Shown: positions 52,252 through 62,033 of the stretch, piece after piece | Position numbering within the stretch: the stretch's first letter is position 1 | How the letters are laid out: every line of letters begins with the position of its first letter | Assembly (NCBI RefSeq): GCF_000165505.1 | Contig: NC_014634.1 | Span: 1-64,000, forward strand | Direction of reading: 5' to 3' | Length of the DNA: 64,000 nucleotides | From: Ilyobacter polytropus DSM 2926 | GTDB taxonomy: Bacteria > Fusobacteriota > Fusobacteriia > Fusobacteriales > Fusobacteriaceae | The notes under the pieces: generated by a model | Told to the model about the DNA's origin: nothing | Databases searched by the model: none | What the model saw: the letters and a program-made list of their open reading frames with translations, nothing else | Translations under genes and position numbers: made by a program

Positions 52252-53793
52252 ATGTCAGAACATAAACAAGAACTGGAAAAAAGGCTTTGGGCCATAGCAA
52301 ACGAGCTGAGAGGTAATATGGGTGCAGATGAATTCAGAGATTACATTCTGGGTTTTATATTCTTTAAGTTTCTTTCGGAGAAGATGGAGAACTTCGCAAA
52401 GAAAGAGTTAGAAGTAGAGGGGATAAGTTTTGCAGATGCTGTAAAAGACCCTGAGATAATGGAAGACCTGAAAGAGGAGGCTATGGAATCACTAGGGTAT
52501 TTTATAGAACCTCGTCACCTATTCCACAACATAGCAGCAAGAGCAAGAAGCAGAGAGATGATTATAGAGGACCTTATAAAGGCGATGAAAGAGGTAGAAG
52601 AGTCTGCACTGGGTCATGAGAGTGAACAAGACTTTACAGGATTGTTTGAAGATGTGGATTTAACATCTACCAAACTAGGAAGAACGGTGGAACAGAAGAA
52701 CAGGCTAATATCAGAAGTAATAAAGCACTTAGACGAGATAAACTTCAAGTTTGAAGATACAGAGATGGACGTTTTGGGAGATGCCTATGAGTATCTGATC
52801 GGAGAGTTTGCAAGTGGTGCAGGGAAGAAAGCAGGAGAGTTCTATACACCGCAGCAGGTATCTAAAATACTAGCTAAGCTTGTAACCCTTGGGAAGGAAA
52901 AGATCAAAACTGTATATGACCCTACATGCGGATCGGGATCGCTGTTACTTAGGGTATCAAGGGAGAGTGATGTGTCCTTTTTCTACGGGCAGGAATTAAA
53001 TACCACCACATACAACCTGGCACGTATGAATATGATCTTGCATGACAAAAAATTCAGTGACTTTGAAATAGAACAGGGAGACACTCTAGAAGACCCACAC
53101 CACCTGGATAAGAGATTTGAAGCTGTGGTTGCTAACCCGCCATTTTCAGCAAAATGGTCGGCAAACCAGACTTTCTTATCAGACGAGAGATTCAGTGCCT
53201 ACGGAAAATTAGCACCTAAGACCAAGGCTGACTTTGCCTTTGTGCAACATATGATACACCAGCTGGATGAAAACGGAACTATGGCAACTGTACTTCCTCA
53301 CGGAGTATTATTTAGAGGTGCAGCTGAGGGAGTTATCAGAAAATACCTCATAGAAGAGAAGAACTATCTGGATGCAGTGATAGGACTTCCTGCCAACATA
53401 TTCTACGGAACATCAATCCCAACGTGTGTGTTGGTGTTTAAGAAGTGCAGGGAGAATCCTGAGAATGTGCTGTTTATAGATGCCAGCAATTACTTTGAGA
53501 AGGCAAAGAACCAGAACTATTTACGAGATGAAGATGTGGAAAGAATCATAGATACTTATAGGAACAGGACTGAAATAGAGAAGTTTTCACACGTTGCCAC
53601 AATGGCAGAGATCAAGGAGAACGATTATAACCTAAATATACCTAGGTATGTAGACACCTTCGAAGAAGAGGAGCCTGTGGATCTGGCGGAAGTTGCTAAA
53701 GCGATAAAGGCCTTGGACAAGGATATACTCTCTATAGATGAAGAGATCAAAAAATACTGTGATGAGCTTGGTATCGAAGCTCCAATGATATAG
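52252..53793 (+). CDS. hsdM: Type I DNA methyltransferase, M subunit
   Basis: 513 aa from the ATG at 52252 (AAGGAG upstream). The N-terminal helical domain (LWAIANELRGNMGADEF) is typical. Motif I is YDPTCGSGSLLLR and motif IV NPPF (in VANPPFSAKW), for N6-adenine methylation. GEFYTPQQVSKIL precedes motif I. It ends with a coiled tail (DLAEVAKAIKALDKDILSID) that binds HsdS. hsdS follows after 92 bases with two palindromes. Confidence 0.95.
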   Translation: MSEHKQELEKRLWAIANELRGNMGADEFRDYILGFIFFKFLSEKMENFAKKELEVEGISFADAVKDPEIMEDLKEEAMESLGYFIEPRHLFHNIAARARSREMIIEDLIKAMKEVEESALGHESEQDFTGLFEDVDLTSTKLGRTVEQKNRLISEVIKHLDEINFKFEDTEMDVLGDAYEYLIGEFASGAGKKAGEFYTPQQVSKILAKLVTLGKEKIKTVYDPTCGSGSLLLRVSRESDVSFFYGQELNTTTYNLARMNMILHDKKFSDFEIEQGDTLEDPHHLDKRFEAVVANPPFSAKWSANQTFLSDERFSAYGKLAPKTKADFAFVQHMIHQLDENGTMATVLPHGVLFRGAAEGVIRKYLIEEKNYLDAVIGLPANIFYGTSIPTCVLVFKKCRENPENVLFIDASNYFEKAKNQNYLRDEDVERIIDTYRNRTEIEKFSHVATMAEIKENDYNLNIPRYVDTFEEEEPVDLAEVAKAIKALDKDILSIDEEIKKYCDELGIEAPMI

Positions 53794-53802
53794 GGTAATG
53801 CA

Positions 53803-53864
53803 TCAGACAGCGTCTGACCAATTGAAAAATTTTATAAACATTAAATCAGCAGACACTGTCTGCT
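53803..53864. promoter_or_regulatory. Two palindromes between hsdM and hsdS
   Basis: TCAGACAGCGTCTGA (53803-53817) and AGCAGACA-C-TGTCTGCT (53848-53864) share the CAGACA/TGTCTG core. The second is a perfect 8-bp-arm palindrome. They look like a regulator operator or an RNA hairpin pair. Confidence 0.5.
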
Positions 53865-53885
53865 ATTTTAAAAAGCGAGGTAAGT

Positions 53886-55064
53886 ATGGTACGAGAAAAT
53901 AGATTGGAGCCAAAGTTGAGATTTCCTGAGTTTAATGGTGAGTGGCAAAATATAAAATTAAAAGATAGTTATACTTTGATTTCAGGGCAACATCTAGGAC
54001 CCGATGAATATTCTCAAGAAGAAAACAAGACACCTTATTTTACAGGTCCATCTGATTTTACAAATAAAACAGATGAAATTTCAAAATGGTCTCTGGTTAA
54101 TGGAAAATTAGCTCAAAAACATGATGTCCTCTTTACTGTTAAAGGAAGTGGAGTAGGCTCTTTAATGTATCTGAACTTAGAAAGTGTTATGATAGGAAGA
54201 CAGCTAATGGCTATTCGTTCTAGAATTTCATCCACTAAATTATTATCTCATTTCTTACCTAAGAAAAGAGAATATTTTGAAAAATTGGCAAGCGGAAATA
54301 TGATACCGGGGCTTTCTAGAGAAGACATACTCTCTTTAAATTTATCGCTTCCCACATCCCCAGAACAGCAGAAAATAGCCTCTTTCCTCACCTCTGTGGA
54401 CAGCAAGATCGAGAAGCTGGAGAAGAAGAGGGAACTCATGGCCGAATACAAAAGGGGAGTAATGCAGAAGATATTCTCACAGGAGATAAGGTTTAAGGGC
54501 GAGGACGGGAAAGAGTACCCTGAGTGGGTGGAATTACCCCTAGGTGATTTGGTTATAATCTCAAAAGAAAAATATAACCCTTTAAGAGATAAAGAAATTT
54601 ATAAATGTATTGAGCTAGAAAATTTATCACAGGAAACCGGTAAACTTTTAGGTTATTTCAATTCATCCCAACAACAGAGTATAAAAAATAAATTTAATAA
54701 GGGTGATATTCTTTATGGAAAACTAAGACCTTATTTGAAAAAATATTACAAGGCTGATTTTGATGGCGTTTGCTCTTCAGAAATATTAGTTTTAAAGGGT
54801 AAAAAACTAGATAATAATTTTTTGTATCAATTGATAAAGACTTTTAAATTTAATAGTATTGCTAATGTTTCGTCTGGCTCTAAAATGCCAAGAGCTGATT
54901 GGGAGTATATGAAGGAAATCCTATTTAAGTATCCATCAATTTTGGAACAACAGAAGATAGCCAACTTCCTGTCAGGGATAGACAAGAAGATAGAGCTGGT
55001 GGAGCAGGAAACGGAACAGGTAAAAGAGTTCAAGAGAGGGCTGTTGCAGCAGATGTTTGTGTAA
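53886..55064 (+). CDS. hsdS: Type I specificity subunit
   Basis: 392 aa with two target-recognition domains (about residues 15-160 and 215-345). Each is followed by a conserved coiled spacer: PEQQKIASFLTSVDSKIEKL with EYKRGVMQKIF, and LEQQKIANFLSGIDKKIELV with EFKRGLLQQMF. The start LEPKLRFPEFNGEW is the usual HsdS pattern. The two recognition domains differ, so the target is probably asymmetric and bipartite. GCGAGGT precedes the ATG. Confidence 0.95.
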   Translation: MVRENRLEPKLRFPEFNGEWQNIKLKDSYTLISGQHLGPDEYSQEENKTPYFTGPSDFTNKTDEISKWSLVNGKLAQKHDVLFTVKGSGVGSLMYLNLESVMIGRQLMAIRSRISSTKLLSHFLPKKREYFEKLASGNMIPGLSREDILSLNLSLPTSPEQQKIASFLTSVDSKIEKLEKKRELMAEYKRGVMQKIFSQEIRFKGEDGKEYPEWVELPLGDLVIISKEKYNPLRDKEIYKCIELENLSQETGKLLGYFNSSQQQSIKNKFNKGDILYGKLRPYLKKYYKADFDGVCSSEILVLKGKKLDNNFLYQLIKTFKFNSIANVSSGSKMPRADWEYMKEILFKYPSILEQQKIANFLSGIDKKIELVEQETEQVKEFKRGLLQQMFV

Positions 55065-55071
55065 AACTATT

Positions 55072-55099
55072 AGAGACTCCGTTATGGGAGTCTCTTTTT
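55072..55099 (+). terminator. Terminator of the restriction locus
   Basis: AGAGACTCC and GGAGTCTCT arms with GTTATG loop, then five T. Confidence 0.88.
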
Positions 55100-55257
55100 G
55101 TTATGAATAAGGTAAATTTTACGCCGGCGGAACAATAATATAATTTAGCTTTAAGGCCTAGCTCCTTTTTTCCCGAATTTTTTCACCAATCACATATTTA
55201 GCTCAACAAAAAAGAGATAATATCAAGCTATAGAATACCTTGATATTAAAGAGATAG

Positions 55258-55308
55258 CCCGTCAGTAAAAATTCCTTAGCGTTATAAATCCGCATTTTCC
55301 TGAGGGAG
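55258..55308. repeat. REP-like repeat copy adjoining the IS element
   Basis: Read on the minus strand: CAGGAAAATG, then AACGCTAAGGAATTTTTACT and GACGGG. This matches the inside of the hairpin at 28013-28085. A partial right end (TTCCTGACGGGACCCC) lies at the other side of the IS (56770-56785). Confidence 0.6.
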
Positions 55309-56768
55309 TGTGAAGTTTTTTCTGTAAATGGATAAATAGCTTCCTGTCATAACGTTAAATTTAATAGATTTTTCATAAATCTATATATTACTAGCATAGT
55401 ATTAAAATTTTAGCATGTCAAGAAAACCCTTTAAACTAGGGCGGATTTGACATGCTATTTTTACTCTGGAAGTCTTCCTTCATACATAATTGAAAGCTCT
55501 CCATAGACTTTACCCCAGCCCCTCAGAGGAATCTTCCATTTTTTACTTGCTTGCTTTGTAGCTAAATATAATGCTTTCAGAAGGGCTTGATTCGATGGAA
55601 ATACACTCCTTTGTGCGTTCGGCGCTTGTATGTGCTATTAAGGCTCTCTATGGCATTAGTGGTATAAATAACTTTCCTAACCTCTGGAGAGAATTTGTAA
55701 ATAGGTGTTAGAACGTTCCAGTTCGTTTCCCAGCTCTTCATAGAATTAGGATATTTCACTTGCCACTTAGTCTTAACCTCTTGTAAAAGATCGTATCCGA
55801 CCTCTTCTGTAGGAGCTGTATATATTGACTTCAAATCACAAGCAAACCTCTTTTTTTCCTTATGAGATACATATTTTAAAGTATTTCTAACTTGGTGAAC
55901 GATACACCTCTGATACTCGGTATTAGGGAATGCTATTTGGATACTCTCTTTGATCCCACTTAGACCATCAGCACACATAATCAAGATGTCTTTGACACCT
56001 CGATTTTTGAGTTCATTAAGCACACCAAGCCAGTATTTACTACTTTCATTTTCACCAATATATAGCCCTAACACTTCTTTTTTACCATCTTTACTAATAC
56101 CTAAAACAACATAAGCAGCTAATTTTTTTATTACTTTTTCATGCCTGACTGAGAAGTGAACCGCATCAATGAAAACGATTGGATATATATCATCTAATGG
56201 CCTATTTTGCCACTCCATAATCTCAGGTAAGATCTTGTTAGTAATGTTAGAAACAAAGCTTTCGCTTGCTTCAAACCCATATATTTCTTCAATTTGATCT
56301 GAAATTTGTCTAGTAGTTAGTCCTCTAGCATACATTGAAATAATCTGATTTTCAATGTGTGATATATCTTTTTGTCGCTTTGGAACGACTAAAGGCTCAA
56401 ATGAACTCTCACGGTCCTGCGGAACTGAAAGGTTAATTTCTCCTTGATGACTTCTAAGTTTCTTACTCTTATGCCCATTCCTAGAATTAGTAGAATCACT
56501 AATTTGTCCTTTTTCATAGCCAAGATGTTCATCCATCTCAGCTTCAAGCATCTTTTTGATTCCATCGCCAAGTAAGTCTTTTGGAGCTTCTTGTAGATCA
56601 TCAGTAGATTTAATATCGTAATTTTCAAAAAGAAGATTGAGAGCCATCTCTCTTCCTGGTATCAATTTTTCTTTTTTTGCCATAATAAAAAGCCTCCTTA
56701 AGATAATATATTTATTACCACAGGAAGCTAATTATTGAAATCTATTTACAGACTTTTTTGCACACCCT
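55309..56768 (-). mobile_element. IS256-family insertion sequence, frameshifted
   Basis: About 1.46 kb with imperfect terminal inverted repeats: the left end is GGGAGTGTGAAG, TCTGTAAATGGAT, TAGCTTCCTGT, and the right end carries the complement of GTGTGCAAAAAAGTCTGTAA and TTAGCTTCCTGTGG. It encodes the transposase at 55461-56683. REP-like repeats lie on both sides. No clear target-site duplication is visible. Confidence 0.8.
55461..56683 (-). pseudogene. IS256-family transposase with a 3' frameshift
   Basis: The main frame (368 aa, ending 55577) holds the DDE signature region: VFIDAVHFSVR, then MCADGLSGIKE, and TTNAIESLNSTYKRRTH. After KRRTHK the frame shifts. The true end lies in another frame: RSVFPSNQALLKALYLATKQ and GWGKVYGELSIMYEGRLPE, with stop at 55461-55463. 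One A appears lost in the AAAGGAG run near 55600. Truncated by about 45 residues, it may be inactive, unless ribosomes frameshift there. AAGGAGG precedes the ATG. Confidence 0.88.
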
Positions 56769-56794
56769 CTTTCCTGACGGGACCCCCTATAGTA

Positions 56795-57220
56795 TTACTT
56801 TTTATATTCTTTTAATTCACCAATACCAGAGAAATAAAACATGTCTTCAATTATATTGCGAGTCTTATCAGGGTTGTAGGCATTATAATCAGGATTCAGA
56901 ATTGCATATAAAACTCCAACTTCGATGGATCTGATAAACTTAAGATTATATATTATAGTTTCAGAATTGATACATTCAAATCTTACAAACCTATCTAAAT
57001 AAGTATCGCTTAAATATGATTTTGAGTACCTAATATCACCTTCCTCGTTTATAACTTTAAAAATAGGTCCTATAAGATTATAAGTTTCTACCCTTTCTGG
57101 ACTAGGGTTTCCTCTTGATTCTTTTGTTCCTCCTATCCAAGAACCTGCGATTTTCTTTTTTGCTGGTATACGTCCTATTTCAATACCTTGTTTACTAAGT
57201 TCCTCTTCTGCTTTTATCAT
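56795..57220 (-). CDS. Uncharacterised protein at the end of the mannoside cluster
   Basis: 141 aa with AGGAGGT before the ATG. It contains AGSWIGGTKESRGNPSPERV and VRFECINSETIIYNLKFIRS, with mixed strands and an acidic end. There is no signal peptide. I do not recognise the family. It lies 150 bases downstream of the large glycosyltransferase, and just before the IS element, so it may or may not belong to the cluster. The gap 57221-57370 holds a short frame remnant (VVEKYGIEGLPMPW) interrupted by a stop. Confidence 0.55.
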   Translation of the reverse strand: MIKAEEELSKQGIEIGRIPAKKKIAGSWIGGTKESRGNPSPERVETYNLIGPIFKVINEEGDIRYSKSYLSDTYLDRFVRFECINSETIIYNLKFIRSIEVGVLYAILNPDYNAYNPDKTRNIIEDMFYFSGIGELKEYKK

Positions 57221-57370
57221 GCTTAACCTCCTAAAAATACTTAAAAATTTAGCTAAAGTTAATAATTTATGTATTATTTTTTAAGAATATCTTTTATAAA
57301 TTAATCCATGGCATAGGTAACCCTTCTATACCATACTTTTCAACTACATCTACAGCACTCTATTTGAATT

Positions 57371-59647
57371 TCATTTAAAACTTTCGTCTTCTATCTCGTG
57401 CATTTTAATTAAGGATATTAACCCTGCTAAGGTAGATTCAGCTCCTTGATTTTTGCTTACTCCGTGAGAATCCAATCCATCTCTACACCCACCATCATCA
57501 TAGTTATATATAGGTATTTTTAGATCATTTTCTCCCAAAAACCATGCCATACATTTTTTACATTCATTTAGCCACCATGGGTCCTTTGTAGTTTTATATA
57601 CGTGTAAGCAAGCATTGAGTAAGCACATAGCCTCTACTGGTTGCTGACCAAATACAATTTTTTCTCTATCTTTAGCAAACCAACCCTCATTTCCTATTAC
57701 AGAAAGGTGTCCCTCTGGAGCGGTTTGAATTTCCAGTAACCATTTCAGAGACTGAATTCCTGTGTTATACATGTCCTTATCATCTATCGTTTCGCCAGTT
57801 ATTATTAAAGCATGGGGTAAAATTCCATTAGAATAGGTAATGGTTTCCTCGCACCAAAGCCAATCACTGGTTACTGTTTTCTTGTATAGGCTATGAATTT
57901 TTTCAGCTAAAATTCTTTTAATTAATCTTTTTTCCAAGTCTTCCGAATTTACTTCTAGATATGCCGACAAACCAAGTACTGTAAAAGCCCAAGCTCTAGG
58001 AGATGTGAAATCTCTCACCACAGAAAGTGCATATATGAACAGATCTATAGCATTGGAACGGATAGATTCATCCATTATATTTTTAATTGTAACTCCTAGT
58101 GCCCAAAGAGCTCTTCCGTGAGAATCTTCACTGCCTATATTTTCTTGCCACCTTCTGTCGTAAGACATTAAGTTTGCAAATCTATTTGTCTTTTCATCAA
58201 AGGAATAATTTAAAAAAGCCAAATACTTCTTAATAAAAGGATATATACTCCTATCTCCTCTAAGCTTGTAATACATCGATGCAACGATTAGTGCCCTGGC
58301 ATTATCATCTACACAATATCCATGATTTAAATCTGGAATAGTATATTTTGCATGTTGAAGTATTCCTGTATCATCGGTCAATATTTTTAGATGAGATAAG
58401 TCTATCTCGGGTAATTCATAAGATATTCTTTTTGACCTTCTTTCATCCTCTGATTCATATTTTGGAGATATATTGATATTCTTTTTCTCTTTGCACTCCA
58501 CTATGACCTTCAAATAACTCTTGGCAACCTCCGACCAAATCATAGATCTAACATAATTATAAGCCTTTCTTCTTATATTTTCACGCTTCTCTGAATCTGA
58601 TAATAATATGTTTATTTCTCTAGCTAAGCTTTCTGAATCTCTAAAGGGTACTAATATCCCTCTTCCTTCTGCTAAGAGTTCTTCAGCGTGCCAAAATGGC
58701 GTAGATACAACTGCTGCCCCTGACCCAAGAGCATAGGCTAATGTTCCAGAAGTTATCTGTTCTTTATTTAAATATGGTATAGAGTATACAGTAGATGTTT
58801 TTATATAGCTTACAAGAGTCTCTTGGTCTACAAATTTATTATGAAAAACAACATTTTTTTCTAAGTTTAAACTTCTTATCAGTTCTTTTAATTTTTCTCT
58901 ATATACATCTCCTGTTTTCTTTACAATATTAGGATGTGTTTTCCCCAAGATTAAATAAACCGCATTAGGATTTTTCTTTATAATAGCTGGCATTGCTTTG
59001 ATCATAAATTCCAGACCCTTGCCAGGACTTAAAAGACCAAAGGTAAGAATAATTTCTTTTCCTTCTAAACCTATTGCATCGTTGTATATACCCTGATCCT
59101 CATAAGTGGTGTTTGGTATTCCGTGGGGAATAAATACCACAATTTCTTGAGGAATACCGTATACTCTAGTCAGTATGTCGAAAGCTTTTCTACTCATTAC
59201 CAATAGTTTTTCAGAGTATTTAGCCAAATCATTCATTACTTTTCTTTGCTCAAAACTTGGATTTTCCAATACAGTATGAAGGTTGGTTAAAACAGGTATA
59301 TCTAACCTTTTCATCAGTTCTATGATGTATTCACCATCTGCACCGCCATAGATTCCATATTCATGCTGAATAACTACAGCTCTATAATTATTCCCGTTCA
59401 GATATTGAGCTACTTTAATATATTCTTCCATGTTACCTTCTTGAATTGTTAGTTTTACTTCAGAAGGATAATTATAACCTTCTTCTTTGTCATTCATAGC
59501 TATATTTATTAATCCATTTTCCCCACGTAATTCATTGGTTATTGCCTTACTCAGATCTGTTGTAAAAGTGGCTATTCCACACTGTCTTGGGAGATAATTC
59601 CCTATAACACATATTTTTTCTTGTCCATTTATAATCTTATTTATCAT
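57371..59647 (-). CDS. GT4-family glycosyltransferase with C-terminal alpha/alpha domain
   Basis: 758 aa. The N-terminal ~380 residues are GT-B fold: GNYLPRQCGIATFTTDLSK, HEYGIYGGADGEYI, FGLLSPGKGLEFMIKAMP, and the donor-site Glu region EELLAEGRGILVPF. The rest (from about 420) is a helical toroid-like domain with HGYCVDDNARALIVASMYYK, SEDSHGRALWALGV and WLWCEETITYSNGILPHALI, as in some glycoside-processing enzymes. This two-domain architecture is found next to GH130 genes. The sugar donor is probably a nucleotide mannose. AGGGAG precedes the ATG; it starts 12 bases after the first GH130 stop. Confidence 0.85.
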   Translation of the reverse strand: MINKIINGQEKICVIGNYLPRQCGIATFTTDLSKAITNELRGENGLINIAMNDKEEGYNYPSEVKLTIQEGNMEEYIKVAQYLNGNNYRAVVIQHEYGIYGGADGEYIIELMKRLDIPVLTNLHTVLENPSFEQRKVMNDLAKYSEKLLVMSRKAFDILTRVYGIPQEIVVFIPHGIPNTTYEDQGIYNDAIGLEGKEIILTFGLLSPGKGLEFMIKAMPAIIKKNPNAVYLILGKTHPNIVKKTGDVYREKLKELIRSLNLEKNVVFHNKFVDQETLVSYIKTSTVYSIPYLNKEQITSGTLAYALGSGAAVVSTPFWHAEELLAEGRGILVPFRDSESLAREINILLSDSEKRENIRRKAYNYVRSMIWSEVAKSYLKVIVECKEKKNINISPKYESEDERRSKRISYELPEIDLSHLKILTDDTGILQHAKYTIPDLNHGYCVDDNARALIVASMYYKLRGDRSIYPFIKKYLAFLNYSFDEKTNRFANLMSYDRRWQENIGSEDSHGRALWALGVTIKNIMDESIRSNAIDLFIYALSVVRDFTSPRAWAFTVLGLSAYLEVNSEDLEKRLIKRILAEKIHSLYKKTVTSDWLWCEETITYSNGILPHALIITGETIDDKDMYNTGIQSLKWLLEIQTAPEGHLSVIGNEGWFAKDREKIVFGQQPVEAMCLLNACLHVYKTTKDPWWLNECKKCMAWFLGENDLKIPIYNYDDGGCRDGLDSHGVSKNQGAESTLAGLISLIKMHEIEDESFK

Positions 59648-59659
59648 TTTTCCAACTCC

Positions 59660-61099
59660 CTAGTTTATCATGTAATCCAGTAATTCCTTTACTGAAATTA
59701 AAACTATTCCTGAATTTGTGTCTGACATTGCATAAGGAATGATTAAATTATCTCCATGGATGATTCCTCCGCAAGAGTAAACTACATTTGGAACATACCC
59801 ATTTCTTTCGCTTTCTAACGGTTCTAAAATTGGTTTACTGGTCGCCCCTATTACTTTTCTTGGATCCTCTAGATCCAATAGGATTGCTCCTATACAATAA
59901 TTTCTCATAGCCCCAACACCGTGAGTTAAAACTATCCATCCTCTATCTGTTTCTGTCGGAGACCCACAGTTCCCAATCTGCATAAATTCCCAATCATATT
60001 TAGGTCGTCTTAGCAGCTCAGAAGTTTCCCAAAAATGAATGTTTTCAGAAGACATTATATATAGATTTTCTCCATCAACTCTAGAAAGCATTACATATTT
60101 CCCATTGATTTTTCTTGGAAAAAGAGCCATCCCTTTATTAGCTGCATACTCTCCGTTTAACGTTATAGCTTTATAGCTAAAGAAATCTTTAGTTTCCAAT
60201 ATTTGGGGAAGAATCTTAATTCCATTATAGGCCGTATACGTAGCGTAATAAACTACCTCTCCATCATCATATTTAAATCGTACAAACCTTGCATCTTCTA
60301 TTCCATTACTTTCATTTTGTGAACTAGGGAATACGATCCTTTCGGATAATTTTTGATCTATTTTAAACTGTAGCTCATAATTAGATTCTGCCAACCATAA
60401 TATGGTGTCTTTTAGATCATGATTTTTTTTTTCTGGTGATATATTTAAAAGATCCCGGAGCTCAGATAAACTGAATTCATCTGATAGTTGTTCTTTTAGA
60501 TTTGATAAGGAACTACAGTCTTCATTCATTTCATTTAATTTACAAAAGAATATATCTTTTTTATATACAGGATTTTTCACGGCTATTGCCCTTTCTACAA
60601 AGGGACTCACCTCGTCAAATTCAAAGTTGCCTTCTTTATCTACCATTCCGCCCCTAAACTCTATAGAGGATAGGTGTCCCTCTCCTACTGCCCTAAAACT
60701 TAATATAAATCTTATACTCCCTTCTGGAACTTGAGTTTGATCTGGATGTTTTACAATAGATGGATTAAAAAAAGCTGCTGATTGAACTGTATACTCTTGG
60801 GAAAAATAAGCTCCCAGAAGAGCTCTTTTCACCTCACTTATCCTTTGATTCGAAGGAATATGCTCTTTTATTCTATTATAGTGTTTATCCAGTGCATCCC
60901 AGATATTTTTATGCCTTCCTGAGAAGTTTTCTATTGTATCCTGTAAAATATTATTGGCTTCCTCATCTGATAAGTTTAAAACGTGATTTATGATATTATC
61001 TATACGTCCTTCACCTGAAGGTATATGAGATTTTATAATTACTCTTGATGGATCTGGTCTAAATATCTTGTCTATCCTCCTTACATTTAATTTTCCCAT
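59660..61099 (-). CDS. GH130 mannoside phosphorylase, long form
   Basis: 479 aa. Five-bladed beta-propeller features: NGIEDARFVRFKYDDG (with the catalytic Asp in the ED pair), GNCGSPTETDRGWIVLTHGVG, and NGYVPNVVYSCG near the end, then IPYAMSDTN. An N-terminal helical extension of about 200 residues is present. GH130 enzymes phosphorolyse beta-mannosides to mannose 1-phosphate. Long GH130 members next to a short one have been shown in Thermoanaerobacter to act on beta-1,2-oligomannan (from memory). GGAGAGGG precedes the ATG. Confidence 0.88.
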   Translation of the reverse strand: MGKLNVRRIDKIFRPDPSRVIIKSHIPSGEGRIDNIINHVLNLSDEEANNILQDTIENFSGRHKNIWDALDKHYNRIKEHIPSNQRISEVKRALLGAYFSQEYTVQSAAFFNPSIVKHPDQTQVPEGSIRFILSFRAVGEGHLSSIEFRGGMVDKEGNFEFDEVSPFVERAIAVKNPVYKKDIFFCKLNEMNEDCSSLSNLKEQLSDEFSLSELRDLLNISPEKKNHDLKDTILWLAESNYELQFKIDQKLSERIVFPSSQNESNGIEDARFVRFKYDDGEVVYYATYTAYNGIKILPQILETKDFFSYKAITLNGEYAANKGMALFPRKINGKYVMLSRVDGENLYIMSSENIHFWETSELLRRPKYDWEFMQIGNCGSPTETDRGWIVLTHGVGAMRNYCIGAILLDLEDPRKVIGATSKPILEPLESERNGYVPNVVYSCGGIIHGDNLIIPYAMSDTNSGIVLISVKELLDYMIN

Positions 61100-61100
61100 T

Positions 61101-62033
61101 TTAATCCCTCTCCTTTAAACACATATCTATTAACTTATTTATATTGGCTTCTCCTACACACATGACACTGTCGGCACCGCCCCAATAAATCTTCAGAGTC
61201 CCATCCCCTTCGTCCACTGCTCCACAGGTAAAGACTACGTTGGGCACATAGCCTGTTACTTCCCAGGGATCTTCTGGCTCCAAGATCCACTCATCTGAAA
61301 CTCCCAATACAATAGATGGATCCTCCAAATCATGAAGTGCTACCCCAAGTCTGTAAACAGATCCTGACATGGTTTTAAATACACCATGATATATATTTAG
61401 CCATCCTTTTTCAGTCTTTATAGGAGTAGTTCCAGGTCCTATCTTCATCTCATCCCAGTGGTATTTATGGGGCTGCATTATTAATCTAGATCTTCCCCAA
61501 TGTACCAAATCCGGTGAATAAGATATCCAGATAGACCATTTAGATATCTCTGAATGAGGTCTATCCAACCTCACATACTGTCCGTCTATCTTTTGGGGGA
61601 AAATAACTACATTTCTTAGATCCGCCTGGGTAATAAGAGCGACTCTTTCTATCTCTGTGAAATCACGAGTTTTTGCAAGGGCTATTCTGACTCCATATTT
61701 AGAATAGCAGCTATAAGTTAAAAGGTGTTCACCGTCGATTTCACTAATCCGGAGATCTTCTACACCGTATTCCTCATACTGAGAAAATATTGATTCCTTT
61801 TGCTTACATGGTGTTAAAAAAGGTTTCGATTCCACTTTAAAATCATAACCATCATCACTTTTAGCCATTCCTATAATAGATCTTCCATTTAGCAGGTGGG
61901 AACGAAATAGCATAATATATTTATTTTTATATTTGACAATCCCTGCATTATGAACTGTAGCTACAGGATATGGCACGTCATCTTTAGTCAATATAGGATT
62001 TTTTTTATATCTTACCACCACTTCTTTCTTCAC
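61101..62033 (-). CDS. GH130 mannoside phosphorylase, short form
   Basis: 310 aa from a GTG at 62033 (GAGGAGG upstream), overlapping the end of the glycosyltransferase gene. Conserved blocks: VATVHNAGIVKYKNKYIMLF, YGVEDLRISEIDGE (catalytic Asp), GPGTTPIKTEKGWLNIYHGV, TGYVPNVVFTCG and YWGGADSVMCVGEA. These are the phosphate- and mannoside-binding positions of GH130. It would release mannose 1-phosphate from the end of a beta-mannoside chain. The next GH130 starts one base after its stop region, so they are coupled. Confidence 0.92.
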   Translation of the reverse strand: MKKEVVVRYKKNPILTKDDVPYPVATVHNAGIVKYKNKYIMLFRSHLLNGRSIIGMAKSDDGYDFKVESKPFLTPCKQKESIFSQYEEYGVEDLRISEIDGEHLLTYSCYSKYGVRIALAKTRDFTEIERVALITQADLRNVVIFPQKIDGQYVRLDRPHSEISKWSIWISYSPDLVHWGRSRLIMQPHKYHWDEMKIGPGTTPIKTEKGWLNIYHGVFKTMSGSVYRLGVALHDLEDPSIVLGVSDEWILEPEDPWEVTGYVPNVVFTCGAVDEGDGTLKIYWGGADSVMCVGEANINKLIDMCLKERD

